Made by a program: the position numbers and the translations under genes. Of a stretch of DNA of 64,000 bases, positions 26,901 to 34,930 are shown in pieces; within the stretch, counting starts at the first letter, position 1; each line of letters begins with the position of its first letter. The stretch is from Mesorhizobium sp. M3A.F.Ca.ET.080.04.2.1 (lineage in GTDB: Bacteria > Pseudomonadota > Alphaproteobacteria > Rhizobiales > Rhizobiaceae): the NCBI RefSeq assembly GCF_003952525.1, contig NZ_CP034451.1:4750501-4814500 (forward strand), read 5' to 3'. The notes beneath the pieces are model-generated. The model saw nothing but the letters and a program-made list of their open reading frames with translations. It did no database searches and had not been told where the DNA came from.

Positions 26901-27116
26901 TTCGCGATCGACCGTCTCGGCGGCGGCGCCCTCGAAAGTGGTGTTGACGGTGATGACCGGACGATCGACATCCGGCAACTCGCGGATCTCGACGCCCCAG
27001 AAGGCGGCGAGGCCGGCGACCGCGATCAGAGTGTTCAGCACCAGGGCCATGACCGGCCTGCGGATGAAAAGCGCGGTGAGGCCCGATCCCGCGGCCGGAT
27101 CGCCGGCGGCGTTCAT
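23985..27116 (-). CDS. RND-family multidrug efflux permease (HAE1 type)
   Basis: A 1043-residue inner-membrane H+/drug antiporter, the normal length for AcrB/MdtB-like proteins. The opening LTALFIRRPVMALVLNTLI, the porter-domain repeats, and the fourth-helix proton-relay pair in LVVDDAIVVLENI are all present. The second half repeats the fold (GVMAKNGILIVEFANQLRD, VPLGLACAIFALL). It overlaps the upstream periplasmic adaptor gene by ATGA. No outer-membrane channel gene or local regulator accompanies it, so it probably uses a TolC-type channel encoded elsewhere. Confidence 0.95.
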   Translation of the reverse strand: MNAAGDPAAGSGLTALFIRRPVMALVLNTLIAVAGLAAFWGVEIRELPDVDRPVITVNTTFEGAAAETVDRELTDTIEGAVSRVSGVKSISSTSSFGQSRVTIEFNDGVDLDVAASDVRDVVSRVANQLPDTADAPRIVKADANSDPVMRLAVTSDTMTVQDMTVIVQDRIEDELAAVPGVADVQVSGDRDKIFRIDVDQNKLASQGLTVADLRKALASIAFDSPAGSITTTNQDLIVRTTADVTTPEEFENIVVGGATRIRDVATVTLGPDIGQTSLRSDGKTGIGLGIIRQAESNTLDISTGVRAAVAKLQANLPQDMSIKVTSDDAVFVNGAVHEVEIALALSVSIVLIVIYAFLLDWRATLIPGLSMPVAMIGTIAAIYLAGFSINILTLLALVLATGLVVDDAIVVLENIVRRRNEGMGPRAAAVLGTQEVFFAVVATTLTLVAVFVPISFLPGQTGGLFREFGFVLAMSVLLSCVVALTLCPMLASRMLSSASLHHQGGSGIGARIGGALHALYRRCLHACLGAPWIVVLVALIFAGTAFALFGTIRQELTPTEDRAVVLLRINAPQGVSLDYTSEQMRKIERLIQPLRDSGEIRSTFANAGNNGAYNSGFMVMTLAPWAERTRSQQEIMAEISRLTKQVPSVRVFPVQPNSLRIRGAGSGLQFALVGNDRKALSAAAVKIVEEMRQDPRFQAPRLSVDLTQPQLAVAIDRERASDLGIDITGLADTLQAMLDGNDVVDVYIADRSYGVKLVSTTNPINDPTDLENIFLKTSDGRFVPMSTIATLTERAVPPSLTREQQQPSVAITANLGGSFALGDALARAEEIATPLLPSDARIVPLAEAATLGETNSAMATIFGFALVIILLVLAAQFESFVSAVIIMATVPLGLACAIFALLLSGTSLNAYSQIGLVLLVGVMAKNGILIVEFANQLRDRGLGVREAIEEASSIRLRPVMMTMICTVLGGVPLVLAAGAGAEARIALGWVIVGGLGLATVSTLFLTPVAYLLLGRFVTPKTHEEARLKRELEEAAYTNIDPAE

Positions 27117-28273
27117 GAGCCTTCGGCCCTGGCGGCGCGCGGCTCCTCGCCGGCGATGCGGACATCGCCACCTTCGCTGACGCTCTGCGCGCCCTCGGTG
27201 ACCACCATGTCGCCGCTTTCAACCGGCGCTTCGATCAAGACCGTCTCGGTGTTGCGCTGGACAATGCGCACCGGAACACGCTTGGCCTTGCCGCTCTCAA
27301 CGGCCCAGATATAGGCGCCGTCCGTTCCCCACTGGATCGCTAAAGGACTGACGGCCGGATAGGTGTCGCCGGGGAACCGCATGCCGATCTGGAAAGACAT
27401 GCCGGCGCGCAAGGAGTCGGCAGGGTTGGCGATGGTCGCCTTGACCAGCAAGGTGCGACTGTTCTCGTCGATGTGATTGTCGATGGCCGACACCGTGCCG
27501 GTGTAGACCTGGTTCGGATTGGCAAGCGGCGTCGCCGACAGTTGCTGGCCGACCTTGACCGCGGCGGCGAAGCGCTCAGGCACCCAGAAGTCGACCAGTA
27601 TGCTCGAACGGTCGTCGAGGGTGGCGATCGCCGACTGGCTGGTCACGTAGTTGCCGGCCGATATCGGCAGGATGCCGACCGTGCCGGCGATCGGCGCCAC
27701 GATCGAGCGGCGCTCCAGGGCGAGCTCGGCATCGCGCAATGCAAGCTTGGCGTTGGCGAGCGTCACTTCGGCATCGGCGACGGCAACCGGCGTCGCGGCG
27801 TTGGAAGCCCGCAGCGATCTCACCCGGTCGAGCTTGGCCTGGGCGTCGTCGAGCCCAACCCGCGCGCGGTCGCGCGCGATCACTTCCATCTCGGAATCCA
27901 GCCTGGCGATGACGTCGCCCTTCTCGACATGAGCGCCTGACTGGACCGGCAGTTCGGCGAGGCGGCCAGAGGAGTACGGATTGACCGTCACGGTCGCGTT
28001 GGCGCGCCCGGTGCCGATGGCTTGCAGCCTGTCATTGATGGTCGCGGTGCCTGCCGGCGACGCGACGATGGTCACCGCCTGGCCGGCGCGGTTACGCCCC
28101 GGCTGCCCGACACTGGCTGTCGCGCCTTCCTTGTCGGGAGGCGTCACGGCCACGGCCCAGTCCATTCCCCACCTTGAAAGCATTTCGTTCGAGCCGGGAT
28201 AAAAGCGCGCCCAGGCGGCCGCGGCGGTGACCACGATCACAAGCGCAAGAACGATCTGTTTCCAGGCGGACAT
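27113..28273 (-). CDS. RND efflux periplasmic adaptor (membrane fusion protein)
   Basis: A 386-residue adaptor linking the RND pump to an outer-membrane channel. It has an N-terminal membrane anchor (QIVLALVIVVTAAAAW), then lipoyl-type halves (GRLAELPVQSGAHVEKGDVIARLDSE and RRSIVAPIAGTVGILPISAGNYV) around a helical hairpin, and the beta-barrel and proximal domains. The ATG at 28273 with GGAG 6 bases upstream is preferred to the adjoining TTG. It overlaps the pump gene by four bases. Confidence 0.93.
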   Translation of the reverse strand: MSAWKQIVLALVIVVTAAAAWARFYPGSNEMLSRWGMDWAVAVTPPDKEGATASVGQPGRNRAGQAVTIVASPAGTATINDRLQAIGTGRANATVTVNPYSSGRLAELPVQSGAHVEKGDVIARLDSEMEVIARDRARVGLDDAQAKLDRVRSLRASNAATPVAVADAEVTLANAKLALRDAELALERRSIVAPIAGTVGILPISAGNYVTSQSAIATLDDRSSILVDFWVPERFAAAVKVGQQLSATPLANPNQVYTGTVSAIDNHIDENSRTLLVKATIANPADSLRAGMSFQIGMRFPGDTYPAVSPLAIQWGTDGAYIWAVESGKAKRVPVRIVQRNTETVLIEAPVESGDMVVTEGAQSVSEGGDVRIAGEEPRAARAEGS

Positions 28274-28513
28274 CAATACTCCGGTTGCACGTCGCTACGC
28301 CTCCGGCCGGGAGCACACGTGGCGACGAAACGAGCTGGCGCGAAAACCGGCCGCGCCAGTCCCCGATATCACCGGTTTATCGCAATTATCACGCAAACGT
28401 GCACATTAAATCTCGGTAACGTGAAGTCGGATCGAGTCCGGGCGCTTGGTTTCACCGCATTCCTGCGCGTGACCGATCGGCGTGCCATTGGCTTGACAGT
28501 TTCCTGGAATTAC

Positions 28514-29344
28514 CTAGCGCAGGCTTTCCAGATCGCGGATGCGCTTGGCGCCGGCGGCCTCCAGCTGCCTGGTGACGGCGCCGATCAGTGTCTCGGCGAC
28601 GACAAAAAGGGCGGCGGATGAATCCCAGGCCGAGGGCACGGCTGTGCGGCCGGCGATCACATGGCGGGCGAAGCGCGCGATCGGCGACAGCCACTGATCG
28701 GTGAAGAGCACGATCTGAACGCCGCGTTCATGCGCCTTCTCGGCAAAGCGGACGAGACTTTCCTGGTAGCGCCGGATGTCGAAGATCACCAGCACGTCGC
28801 GCTTGCCCATATCGATCAGGCGGTCGCGCCAGATGCTCTCCTGGCCGGCGAGATGGTAGACTTCCGGCTGGATGATGGCGAGGTGGGCGGCCATGTAGCG
28901 CGCCAGCGGGTCGGTAAAGCGGCCGCCGATCAGGAAGGTCTTGCCGCGCCGCTCGGCAAGCCGCGCGGCAATGTCGGCCAGTTGCTTGTCGGACAGGTGC
29001 CGGAACGTCTCGCGCATGTTCTCGAGCGTGGCCTCCAACATCGGCGAGGTGGTGCTGCCGCTGCCGGACGAGGCCGGGTTGAGCGTGCGCGATGCCGGTG
29101 ACTGCAACTGCGCCGCCAGTTCATCCTGCAGCGCCGACTGGAACTCGGGATAGTTCTGGAAGCCGAGCCTGGCGACGAAACGCAGGATCGTCGGCGAGGA
29201 GACGCCCGCCGCGGTGGAAAACTCGGCCACCGTCTTCAGCCCGGTCAGCGGATAGTTGGCAATCAGCGTCTGCGCAGCACGGCGTTCGCCCGGCGGCATG
29301 GCCCCGATACGGTCCGAAATCAGTTCGGCAATGCTGAAGATCAT
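28514..29344 (-). CDS. RpiR-family transcriptional regulator (HTH + SIS)
   Basis: A 276-residue regulator. The N-terminal HTH_6 domain is IAELISDRIGAMPPGERRAA...VAEFSTAAGVSSPTILRFVARLGF. The C-terminal SIS domain (about 130-270) usually senses a phosphorylated sugar or related metabolite. The ATG at 29344 follows GGGGAAAA; a longer open frame upstream belongs to the antisense of the divergent gene. It is divergent, by 144 bases, from the amidohydrolase/permease/glutamine-synthetase operon and is its likely regulator. Confidence 0.88.
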   Translation of the reverse strand: MIFSIAELISDRIGAMPPGERRAAQTLIANYPLTGLKTVAEFSTAAGVSSPTILRFVARLGFQNYPEFQSALQDELAAQLQSPASRTLNPASSGSGSTTSPMLEATLENMRETFRHLSDKQLADIAARLAERRGKTFLIGGRFTDPLARYMAAHLAIIQPEVYHLAGQESIWRDRLIDMGKRDVLVIFDIRRYQESLVRFAEKAHERGVQIVLFTDQWLSPIARFARHVIAGRTAVPSAWDSSAALFVVAETLIGAVTRQLEAAGAKRIRDLESLR

Positions 29345-29395
29345 CGGTTTTCCCCACCCTTGGTCTATGCCCAACGCCGTTTTCGGAATTCGTGT

Positions 29396-29424
29396 TTGAC
29401 AAAGCCTGCCGAACTGTATGAAAT
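29396..29424 (+). promoter_or_regulatory. Candidate promoter in the rpiR/amidohydrolase divergent region
   Basis: A perfect -35 TTGACA (29396-29401) is followed after 17 bases by TGAAAT (29419-29424). The overlapping ATGAAATCAT (29418-29427) is a small palindrome that could be an RpiR half-site. It lies 65 bases upstream of the amidohydrolase start. Confidence 0.35.
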
Positions 29425-29488
29425 CATCCATAGGGACGCAATGAGGCAAAATACGTAACATAAGATACAGCGCTCCCCAGGGGACAAT

Positions 29489-30307
29489 ATGGAGAGAGCA
29501 CGGCCAGCCAGCCCTGCACCGTCTGAAACCGTAAGGGTGACGAACCCCGGCGGGTCCAGTCCTTTCGTCTTGACCTGCGATCACGCCTCCAATTTCCTGC
29601 CAGCCGAATTCGGCACGCTCGGCTTGCCCGTCGAGGACCTTTCCCGCCATATCGCCTGGGATCCGGGCGCGCTCCCCGTCGCCAGCCGCATGGCAGAGGC
29701 GCTCGATGCCACGCTGGTCGAAACACGCGTCTCGCGCCTCGTCATCGACTGCAACCGGCCGCTCGATGCGCCAGATCTCGTGCCGCCGATCAGTGAAGCG
29801 ACGGTCATCCCCGGCAATTCCGGTCTCTCCGACAAGCAGCGCGCCGCGCGCATCGATCTGTCGTGGCGCCCATTCCACGACACGATCGCACGCATAATCG
29901 ACGAGCGGCTGGCGAAGGGTCAGGAGACCAGGCTGGTGTCGGTTCATTCGTTCACGCCGGTCTACAAGGGCAAGAACCGGCCCTGGCATATCGGCATCAT
30001 CCATGACGAGGACCGCAGGTTGGCGTCGCCGCTGATTGCCGCGCTGCAGCGGCTATCCGGCGTCTGCGTCGGCATCAACGAGCCCTATTCGCCGGCCGAC
30101 CGCGTCTATTTCACACTGGAACGGCATGCGCGCTCGCGCGGCCTTGCCTGCGCGATGATCGAAATCCGCAACGACGAGATTTCCGGCGAGTCCGGGCAGC
30201 GGAAATGGGCGGATCTGCTCACAGGCATCTTTTCGAATCTGGAGCCCGAGGAGGCCAGGGGCTCCCGACAACGCGCAGTGGGAAAGTCAGTACAATCGGC
30301 CAGCTGA
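29489..30307 (+). CDS. N-formylglutamate amidohydrolase family protein
   Basis: A 272-residue zinc hydrolase of the FGase family. Visible family elements are FVLTCDHASNFLP near residue 26, IAWDPGALPVA, RLVIDCNRPLD, LVSVHSFTPVYKG and AMIEIRNDEI. Classical members cleave N-formylglutamate in histidine catabolism, but no hut gene is present. Next to a PuuA-like ligase, the substrate is more likely another N-substituted glutamate, for example a gamma-glutamyl amide; that is inference. It is the first gene of the plus-strand operon, 20 bases before the permease. Confidence 0.87.
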   Translation: MERARPASPAPSETVRVTNPGGSSPFVLTCDHASNFLPAEFGTLGLPVEDLSRHIAWDPGALPVASRMAEALDATLVETRVSRLVIDCNRPLDAPDLVPPISEATVIPGNSGLSDKQRAARIDLSWRPFHDTIARIIDERLAKGQETRLVSVHSFTPVYKGKNRPWHIGIIHDEDRRLASPLIAALQRLSGVCVGINEPYSPADRVYFTLERHARSRGLACAMIEIRNDEISGESGQRKWADLLTGIFSNLEPEEARGSRQRAVGKSVQSAS

Positions 30308-30327
30308 GAAAATAAGGGGACTTCAAC

Positions 30328-31884
30328 ATGGCAGAACCGGGTTACACCGAAGTCGACAAAGCGGAGGACATGAAGGTCCTCCACAACATGGGCTACGCCC
30401 AGGAACTGGAGCGGCGCCTCAGCCGCTTCTCGAATTTCGCGGTTTCCTTCTCCATCATCTGCATCCTGTCCGGCGGCATCAATTCGCTGGCGCAGGCGAC
30501 CTCCGGCGCCGGCGGCATCGGCATCGGCATCGGCTGGCTCGTCGGCTGTTTCGTGTCGCTCACCTTTGCGGTCGCGATGTCACAGATCAGCTCGGCCTAT
30601 CCGACGGCCGGCGGCCTCTATCACTGGGGCTCGATCCTCGGCAATCGCGGCACCGGATGGGTGACGGCCTGGCTCAACCTGCTCGGCCTGATCACCGTGC
30701 TCGGCGCCATCAATGTCGGCACCTGGACCTTCTTCCTCGGCGCTTTCGGGCCGGCGCTCGGCATCGAGGGCAATCTGACCAACCAGATGATCTTCCTGGT
30801 CATCATTACCGGCGCGCAAGCGCTGATCAACCACCTCGGCATCAAGCTGACGGCCAAGCTCACCGACTTCTCGGGCTACCTGATCTTCTTCGGCTCGATC
30901 CTGATCGCGGTGGTCTGCCTGCTCTCGGCCGAGACGTGGGACTTCAGCCGTCTCTTCACCTTCCACAACTACTCCGGCGACGCCGGGGGCGGCGTGTGGC
31001 CGCAGGTGTCGAATGCCTGGGTTTTCGCGCTCGGCCTCCTGCTGCCGATCTACACGATCACCGGCTATGACGCTTCCGCGCACACCTCCGAGGAGACCAT
31101 CAAGGCGGCGTCTTCGGTGCCGCGCGCGATGGTGATGTCGGTCATCTGGTCGGCGCTGTTCGGCTATCTCTTCCTGGCCTCCTTCATCGTGATGATCCCG
31201 AACATGGACGAGGCCGCCAAGCAGGGCTGGAACGTTTTCTTCTGGGCCTTCGATCAGCGTGTCGGCACCGGGCTCAAGGAGTTCGTCTACCTCATCGTGT
31301 TCGTTGCGCAGCTCCTGTGCGGCCTTGCCACCGTCACCTCCGCCTCGCGCATGATCTTCGCCTTCTCGCGTGACGGCGGCCTGCCGGGCTCGGCAGCGCT
31401 CGCCAAGGTCAGCCCGACTCATCGCACCCCGGTGGCGGCGATCTGGACTGCGTCGATCCTGTCGGTGCTGTTCGTGTGGGGCTCGTCGGTAGTCTCGGTC
31501 GCCGGCACCTCGGCCTATACGATCGTGGTGTCCTGCACTGTCATCTTCCTGTTCCTTTCCTTCATCGTGCCGATCGTGCTCGGCATGATGGCCTGGGGAA
31601 CCCCGAAGTGGGACAAAATGGGGCCATGGAACATGGGCCGCGCCATCTTCATGCTGTTCGGGTTCCTGTCGATCGTGTCGATGATCCTGATCTTCGTCAT
31701 CGGCATCCAGCCGCCGAACGACTGGGCGCTCTACATCACCGTCGGCTTCTTCATCCTGACGGCGATCGTCTGGTTCGCCTTCGAGCGCAACCGCTTCCAG
31801 GGTCCGCCGTTGGGCGACATCATCGCGGCGCGGCAGGCAGCGATCAAGGCGGCCGAACGGGCGGTGGGCGAGACCGGCCACTGA
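30328..31884 (+). CDS. APC-superfamily amino acid/amine permease
   Basis: A 518-residue permease with about 12 membrane helices. The N-terminal LERRLSRFSNFAVSFSIICILSGG and the segments SSAYPTAGGLYHWGS and TITGYDASAHTSEET are characteristic of the amino acid/choline transporter (ACT) branch, whose members carry GABA, choline, amines and amino acids. It lies between the amidohydrolase and the glutamine-synthetase-like gene and is the likely uptake system for the operon's substrate. Confidence 0.92.
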   Translation: MAEPGYTEVDKAEDMKVLHNMGYAQELERRLSRFSNFAVSFSIICILSGGINSLAQATSGAGGIGIGIGWLVGCFVSLTFAVAMSQISSAYPTAGGLYHWGSILGNRGTGWVTAWLNLLGLITVLGAINVGTWTFFLGAFGPALGIEGNLTNQMIFLVIITGAQALINHLGIKLTAKLTDFSGYLIFFGSILIAVVCLLSAETWDFSRLFTFHNYSGDAGGGVWPQVSNAWVFALGLLLPIYTITGYDASAHTSEETIKAASSVPRAMVMSVIWSALFGYLFLASFIVMIPNMDEAAKQGWNVFFWAFDQRVGTGLKEFVYLIVFVAQLLCGLATVTSASRMIFAFSRDGGLPGSAALAKVSPTHRTPVAAIWTASILSVLFVWGSSVVSVAGTSAYTIVVSCTVIFLFLSFIVPIVLGMMAWGTPKWDKMGPWNMGRAIFMLFGFLSIVSMILIFVIGIQPPNDWALYITVGFFILTAIVWFAFERNRFQGPPLGDIIAARQAAIKAAERAVGETGH

Positions 31885-31971
31885 TACTTCGCGTGATTTC
31901 CATGGCCGGCATTGCGCCGGCCATGGTTTCATTTCTCTCTTTCAATCGACACGTATTGGAGTGCCACAAGA

Positions 31972-33342
31972 ATGGCCGGGAATTTCTCGTTCGATGAGTT
32001 GAAGAAGGCGGTCTCCAACGGCGAGATCGACACGGTGCTGGCATGCATCGTCGACATGCAGGGCCGGCTAGCGGGAAAGCGTTTCCTGGCCCAGTATTTC
32101 GTCGATTCCGCGCATGGGGAGACCCATGGCTGCAACTATCTGCTCGCCTGCGACATCGATATGGAGCCGGTGCCCGGCTACAAGGCCGCAAGCTGGTCGA
32201 AGGGCTATGGCGATTTCGTCATGAAGCCCGATCTTTCGACACTGCGGCGCATTCCCTGGCTGGAAAAGACGGCGCTGGTCATCTGCGACGTGCTCGATCA
32301 TCACACCCATGACGATCTCGGCCATTCGCCCCGCGCCATCCTGAAGAAGCAGGTCAAGCGTCTGCAGGAGCGCGGCTATATCGGCTACTTCGCCTCCGAG
32401 CTCGAATTCTACCTGTTCAACGAGACCTACGATTCGGCCCGCAAGAAACATTGGCAGGCCCTCGACTCGGCCTCGCCTTACATCGGCGACTACCAGATCG
32501 GCATCACCACCAAGGAAGAAGGCGTCATGCGCCGGTTGCGCAACGAGATGGAGGCAGCCGGCATACCGATCGAGAACTCCAAGGGCGAGTGGGGTCCGGG
32601 CCAGGAAGAGATCAATGTGCGCTATGCCGAGGCGCTGGAGATGGCGGATCGCCATGTCATCCTGAAGAACGGCGCCAAGGAGATCGCCGATTCCGAAGGC
32701 AAGGCGATCTCCTTCATGGCCAAGTACAATTACGGGCTGGCCGGCAATTCCAGCCACATCCACAATTCGCTGTGGAGCGCCGACGGCAAAACGCCACTGT
32801 TCTTCGACAAGAACGCTGAATGGACGCTGTCGACGCTCGGCCAGCAATGGGCCGCGGGCCAGCTCAAATACGCCAAGGAATTCACCTGGTTCCTGGCGCC
32901 TTACATCAACTCCTACAAGCGCTTCCAGGCCGGCACCTTCGCGCCGACCAAGATCATGTGGAGCGAGGACAACCGCACCGCCGGATTCCGCCTCTGCGGC
33001 GAAGGCACCAAGGGCATCCGCATGGAGTGCCGGATCGGCGGCGCCGACCTCAATCCCTATCTCGCCTTCGCGGCGCTGATCGCGTCCGGGCTTGCCGGCA
33101 TCGACGAGAAGCTGGACTTGCAGAAGCCCTTCGTCGGCGATGCCTACCAGGCCTCGCAGCTGCCGGAAATCCCCAAGACGCTGCGCGACGCCGCCGAGAC
33201 GCTGGCGCAGTCCACCATGCTCAAGCAGGCCTTAGGCGAGGACGTGGTCGAGCATTATGTGCACACCGCGCGCTGGGAGCAGTTCGAATACGATCGCCGC
33301 ATCACGGATTGGGAACTGCACCGGGGGTTCGAGCGGTACTAG
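31972..33342 (+). CDS. Glutamine synthetase family protein (PuuA-like gamma-glutamyl ligase)
   Basis: A 456-residue homologue of glutamine synthetase. The catalytic landmarks are present: SELEFYLF (metal Glu), GQEEINVRYA, HIHNSLW (His), NSYKRFQAGTFAP and the ATP/glutamate Arg region RMECRIGGADLNPYLAF. Length and the divergent N-terminus (SFDELKKAVSNGEIDTVLACIVDMQG) fit the GlnT/PuuA group, which ligates glutamate to amines and amino alcohols to make gamma-glutamyl amides. The neighbouring permease, aldehyde and alcohol dehydrogenases support a catabolic role. The start is ATG 31972, not the earlier in-frame starts. Confidence 0.92.
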   Translation: MAGNFSFDELKKAVSNGEIDTVLACIVDMQGRLAGKRFLAQYFVDSAHGETHGCNYLLACDIDMEPVPGYKAASWSKGYGDFVMKPDLSTLRRIPWLEKTALVICDVLDHHTHDDLGHSPRAILKKQVKRLQERGYIGYFASELEFYLFNETYDSARKKHWQALDSASPYIGDYQIGITTKEEGVMRRLRNEMEAAGIPIENSKGEWGPGQEEINVRYAEALEMADRHVILKNGAKEIADSEGKAISFMAKYNYGLAGNSSHIHNSLWSADGKTPLFFDKNAEWTLSTLGQQWAAGQLKYAKEFTWFLAPYINSYKRFQAGTFAPTKIMWSEDNRTAGFRLCGEGTKGIRMECRIGGADLNPYLAFAALIASGLAGIDEKLDLQKPFVGDAYQASQLPEIPKTLRDAAETLAQSTMLKQALGEDVVEHYVHTARWEQFEYDRRITDWELHRGFERY

Positions 33343-33355
33343 GGATATTGGCAGC

Positions 33356-33485
33356 GGCGGCGCTGCCCCTCACCCTTACCCTCTCCTCGTGATGACGAGG
33401 AGAGGGGCGCCGACGCCGAAGCTTCTTCCTTCTCCCGGTCCTTCACGGGAGAAGGTGCCGGCAGGCGAACGAGGGGCGGCGCCAG
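33356..33485. repeat. Palindromic intergenic element, copy 2
   Basis: Two hairpins, CCTCTCCTCGT-gatg-ACGAGGAGAGG and CTTCTCCCG-gtccttca-CGGGAGAAGG, are bounded by GGCGCTGCCCCTCACCC on the left and GTGCCGGCAGGCGAACGAGG on the right. It belongs to the same family as copies at 23861-23980 and 48215-48392. It separates the ligase gene from the aldehyde dehydrogenase within an otherwise co-directional cluster. Confidence 0.8.
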
Positions 33486-33524
33486 CCATATGATTTTCGA
33501 TTGTCGTAAACTGCGAGGAAGAAA

Positions 33525-34913
33525 ATGACCGAAACGGTCAAACTGAAATCTCCCATCGACGGCTCGATCTATGCCGAGCGGCCGGTGGCGAGCGACCAGG
33601 CGATCAACGCTGCGGTCGAGCGCGCCAGGGCGGCTCAGGAAAAATGGGCCGAGACGCCGGTGGTCGAACGCGGCAAGTACATGCTGGCGATGCTCGAAGC
33701 ACTGGTCGACATGAGCGATGAGATCATCCCCGAGATCGCCTGGCAGATGGGGCGGCCGGTGCGCTATGGCGGCGAGTTCGGCGGCGTCAGGGAACGCGCC
33801 AACTACATGATCGAGATCGCTGAAGCTGCGCTGAAGCCGGTGATGGCCTCCAACCCGAAGGACGGCTTCCGCCGTTACGTGAAGAAGATGCCGCTCGGCG
33901 TCGTGCTGGTGATCGCGCCGTGGAATTATCCTTACCTGACCGCGGTCAACACGATCGTGCCGGCATTGATGGCTGGAAGTGCGGTCATCCTCAAGCATGC
34001 GGCGCAGACGCTGCTCGTGGGGGAGCGTTTCCAGCAGGCTTTCGACAAGGCGGGCCTGCCCAAGGGCCTGTTCCAGAATCTGGTCATGAACCACGGCCAG
34101 ACGGAGCGGCTGCTCGGTTCGGGCAAGATCGACCATGTCAACTTCACCGGGTCGGTGGCTGGCGGCCGCGCCATCGAGAAGGCGGCGGCGGGCACCTTCA
34201 TGACGCTCGGGCTCGAACTCGGCGGCAAGGATCCCGCCTATGTGCTGCCCGACGCCAAGATGGACCACGCGGTCGCCAATCTGGTCGACGGCGCCTTCTT
34301 CAATTCAGGCCAGTGCTGCTGCGGCATCGAGCGCGTCTATGTGCATGAGAAGGTCTACGACGCGTTCGTCGAAGGCTTCATTGCCGAGACCAAGAACTAC
34401 GTCGTCGGCAATCCGCTGGAGCAGGCGACGACAATGGGCCCGATGGCGGAGGCGCGGTTCGCCGACCTGATCCGCGAGCAGAAGGCCGAAGCGCTGCGCA
34501 AGGGCGCCATGGCGCACATCAACATGAAGGTCGAGAACGACCGGCCGGGCTCGCCCTATCTGGCGCCCGAGGTGCTGACCGATGTCGACCATCAGATGAG
34601 CGTCATGCGCGAGGAAAGTTTTGGGCCGATCGTCGGCATCATGAAGGTGCGCAACGACGAGGAAGCCATCGCGCTGATGAACGACAGTCCCTACGGGCTG
34701 ACGGCCTCGATCTGGACGCGCGACATCGAGCGGGCGGCGGCAATCGGCGACCGCGTCGAGACCGGCACGGTGTTCATGAACCGCTGCGACTATCTCGACC
34801 CGGCGCTGGTCTGGACCGGCGTCAAGGACACCGGCAAGGGCGCTGCCCTTTCGGCCATCGGTTACGACAATTTGACCAGGCCGAAATCCTATCACCTGCG
34901 CGAAGCAATCTGA
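33525..34913 (+). CDS. Aldehyde dehydrogenase
   Basis: A 462-residue NAD(P)-dependent aldehyde dehydrogenase. The cofactor segment is VLVIAPWNYPYLTAVNTIVPAL, the catalytic Glu lies in LGLELGGKDPAYV and the nucleophilic Cys in FFNSGQCCCGIERV. MREESFGPIVGIMKV is the usual late motif. In the cluster it would oxidise the aldehyde formed from the gamma-glutamyl amino alcohol. It is 17 bases upstream of the iron-type alcohol dehydrogenase. Confidence 0.93.
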   Translation: MTETVKLKSPIDGSIYAERPVASDQAINAAVERARAAQEKWAETPVVERGKYMLAMLEALVDMSDEIIPEIAWQMGRPVRYGGEFGGVRERANYMIEIAEAALKPVMASNPKDGFRRYVKKMPLGVVLVIAPWNYPYLTAVNTIVPALMAGSAVILKHAAQTLLVGERFQQAFDKAGLPKGLFQNLVMNHGQTERLLGSGKIDHVNFTGSVAGGRAIEKAAAGTFMTLGLELGGKDPAYVLPDAKMDHAVANLVDGAFFNSGQCCCGIERVYVHEKVYDAFVEGFIAETKNYVVGNPLEQATTMGPMAEARFADLIREQKAEALRKGAMAHINMKVENDRPGSPYLAPEVLTDVDHQMSVMREESFGPIVGIMKVRNDEEAIALMNDSPYGLTASIWTRDIERAAAIGDRVETGTVFMNRCDYLDPALVWTGVKDTGKGAALSAIGYDNLTRPKSYHLREAI

Positions 34914-34930
34914 CCTTCGAAAGACAAGCA

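Noticed and set aside
28274..28513. Gene between the RND adaptor and rpiR
   Set aside because: The frames there lack ribosome sites and domains; it is the adaptor's upstream region, with AT-rich stretches but no promoter I can fix.
28514..30004. 496-residue extension of the RpiR regulator
   Set aside because: The extra N-terminal 220 residues are the antisense of the amidohydrolase gene; the HTH domain begins right after ATG 29344.
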